Origin: Rhodovulum sp. ES.010
GTDB lineage: Bacteria; Pseudomonadota; Alphaproteobacteria; Rhodobacterales; Rhodobacteraceae
Length of the DNA stretch: 64,000 nucleotides
Direction of reading: 5' to 3'
NCBI RefSeq assembly: GCF_900142935.1
Contig: NZ_FSRS01000001.1
Coordinates: forward strand, 10,001 to 74,000
In this document: piece by piece, positions 62,584 through 64,000 of the stretch
Position numbering within the stretch: position 1 is the first letter of the stretch
Layout: each line of letters begins with the position of its first letter
The notes under the pieces: generated by a model
What the model saw: only the letters and a program-made list of their open reading frames with translations
Told to the model about the DNA's origin: nothing
Databases searched by the model: none
Translations under genes and position numbers: made by a program

Positions 62584-63669
62584 TCACCTCCCGACAGAGG
62601 TGAAGCGGCGGACGGTCTGGCCGTCTTCGATCATCGACGCGCCGGCGACCACGATCTCGGTGCCGGGCTCGGGGCCTTCGGTCATCACGATCGTGCCGTC
62701 ATCGGCGATCTCGATTGCGATTGGGACCTGCCGGACCTGACCGCGATTTTCGTCCTCCTCAGAAGGCTCGAAAACCATGACGGTCGGGGTTCGGTCGGGC
62801 GTGTAGACGAGCGCGGTCTCGGGGATCGAGATCTGGCTCTGATCGCCCATCGCGGCCCGTGCTCTCACAGTCACCGAGGAGCCGGGCAGGACGTAATCGC
62901 CGGGATCCTCGGTGAAGGCGAGCGTGGTGCGATAGGTCTGGCCGACCTCGGCAGTCTCAGCCTCGAATTCGCGCGGGGCGAGCGTGAAGCGCTGATCGCG
63001 GCCGGGCAGGGTTGCCGTGAATTCCACGTCGGAGTGGTCCTGCGTGCGGCGGAACAGAATCTCCGGCACGTCGATATTCACGCGGATCTCCGACATGTCC
63101 GAGACGCGCAGCACCGCCTGACCGGCCGAGACGGTGGAAAAGAGCCCTGTCACGCGGCGCACGACCAGCGCGTCATAAGGCGCTTCGAGCGTGGCCTCAT
63201 CGAGACGCTCCTGTGCGTTCTCTAGCTCGATCCGTGCGAGATCGCGCTGGGTGCGCGCATCCTCGATCTGCACCTCGGAGACTGTCGCACTCGAAAGGTT
63301 CTCGAGGCGCTGCAGGTCGCGCTCGGCCTTGTTGAGCTGCACCTCGGCCTGCCGGACGCTGCGCTCGAACGGGTCGAGGTCGAGCTCGGCCAAGAGCGTT
63401 CCGGAGGGGTAGTTCGTGCCTTCGGTGACCGAAAGCTCGGCGATCTTTCCGCCGACCTGGAAGGCGAGATCTACCGTTTCCTTTGCCGCAACCCGGCCGA
63501 AGAATTCGCGTTCGAGCGCCACATCGCCCGCGGTCAAGGTCATCATCTTGGCGGGCCGGACCGCGGGCGGCTCGGCACCCGTCTCATCGGATTGCGCCAG
63601 GGCAAGGCCGGGGGCGAGGATCAAGGCGAAAACAAAAAGGGCAGGGCGGGCAGAAAAATACTGGGTCAT
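62584..63669 (-). CDS. RND efflux periplasmic adaptor (MFP)
   Basis: A 361-residue protein from MTQYFSARPALFVFALILAPGLALA-QS (signal peptide). VDLAFQVGGKIAELSVTEGTNYPSGTLLAELD is the lipoyl half-motif, followed by a coiled-coil hairpin (VQLNKAERDLQRLENLSSATVSEVQIEDARTQRDLARIELENAQERLDEATLEAPYDALVV). Its stop overlaps a GTG eight bases upstream of the permease ATG. Its ATG overlaps the TetR-type stop. Confidence 0.92.
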   Translation of the reverse strand: MTQYFSARPALFVFALILAPGLALAQSDETGAEPPAVRPAKMMTLTAGDVALEREFFGRVAAKETVDLAFQVGGKIAELSVTEGTNYPSGTLLAELDLDPFERSVRQAEVQLNKAERDLQRLENLSSATVSEVQIEDARTQRDLARIELENAQERLDEATLEAPYDALVVRRVTGLFSTVSAGQAVLRVSDMSEIRVNIDVPEILFRRTQDHSDVEFTATLPGRDQRFTLAPREFEAETAEVGQTYRTTLAFTEDPGDYVLPGSSVTVRARAAMGDQSQISIPETALVYTPDRTPTVMVFEPSEEDENRGQVRQVPIAIEIADDGTIVMTEGPEPGTEIVVAGASMIEDGQTVRRFTSVGR

Positions 63670-64000
63670 GCGGATGTCCGTTCGTGAGCGCCGGCCATCT
63701 CGGGCCAGGCGCGAAAAACAAGGGTCGTGAAAGCCCAAGCCATCGCGTCGGGCGGCATTGGGTCGGTCGAGGCGATCCAGTGGCGCACGACGGAGACGAA
63801 GGCACCGGTGTAGAAGCGCTCCGCGATGCGGCGCATCATCGGATCGGAAGAACAGGATTCTCGGGTGTTGCGCCGATCAGCTCTTCGACGAGCTCGGCGA
63901 ACCGGTCTTCCAGGGCGAGCCCCGGCACGCCGTCGAGAAGCGCGCGAAGTTGCGGATCGTCCCGCGGCAGGTCGCGAAAGACGCGCTCGAACTTCCGGCG
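63666..64000 (-). pseudogene. TetR-family regulator C-terminal part, probably frameshifted
   Basis: From the window edge the minus strand reads RVFRDLPRDDPQLRALLDGVPGLALEDRFAELVEELIGATPEN then a stop near 63838. A one-base shift gives SDPMMRRIAERFYTGAFVSVVRHWIASTDPMPPDAMAWAFTTLVFRAWPEM with a stop that overlaps the adaptor start. The second part is a TetR C-terminal ligand domain. So the regulator of this pump seems frameshifted near 63850-63870. A sequencing error would give the same picture. Confidence 0.7.

Overview
The window is high-GC DNA from an alphaproteobacterium, most likely a member of the Rhodobacterales. The evidence is the 23S-5S-initiator-tRNA order at the left end, the codon usage, and the mix of mobile genes. 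After the first 2.2 kb almost everything is accessory DNA inserted at or beyond the 3' end of the initiator tRNA gene.

Region 1 (1-2211) holds the 3' part of 23S rRNA, 5S rRNA and tRNA-fMet; the tRNA 3' end is an attachment site. Two integrative elements follow in tandem, each bounded by a copy of the tRNA 3' end. Element 1 (2156-10848) carries a tyrosine integrase, an AlpA-like regulator, a split CHC2/TOPRIM-helicase primase, an iteron-like inverted repeat and a reverse transcriptase of the defence type, plus an IS3-family insertion. Element 2 (10793-18422) has the same plan: integrase, AlpA-like regulator, a Rep-like protein and, in the cargo position, a three-gene operon ending in a PD-(D/E)XK-like nuclease. 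Both look like phage-satellite or small ICE-type elements with one antiviral cargo each.

Region 2 (18378-38297) begins with a large serine recombinase whose last 14 residues are encoded by the att site. It then holds an AAA+/M41 protease, a GIY-YIG protein, an RHH regulator, an MFS transporter with a SnoaL-like enzyme and a LuxR-GAF regulator, a UDG-fold/unknown/Xre three-gene unit, a large periplasmic protein, a short tyrosine recombinase and a phosphoribosyltransferase-NADAR fusion.

Region 3 (38298-59500) is a patchwork between two diverged copies of a mobilisation module (mobC-mobA with nested mobB, and a hairpin that may be part of oriT). It includes an AT-rich tandem-repeat/Z-DNA-like region, a lipoprotein-nuclease pair, a decayed BREX locus (WYL regulator, brxA, truncated brxB) with a two-gene insertion bounded by a duplicated WYL 3' end, CcdAB, ParDE and Phd-toxin modules, a half attachment site, a second identical-length IS copy without a target duplication, an SLC13 transporter and a probable zinc operon (His-rich protein, COG0523 GTPase, small protein). 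It also holds a UmuD homologue whose nucleophile Ser appears to be Cys, next to a truncated umuC.

Region 4 (59528-64000) is an RND efflux operon (permease, adaptor, and the 3' end of a probably frameshifted TetR regulator). The whole reads as a hotspot where integrative elements, a mobilisable plasmid and defence genes have accumulated and partly decayed.
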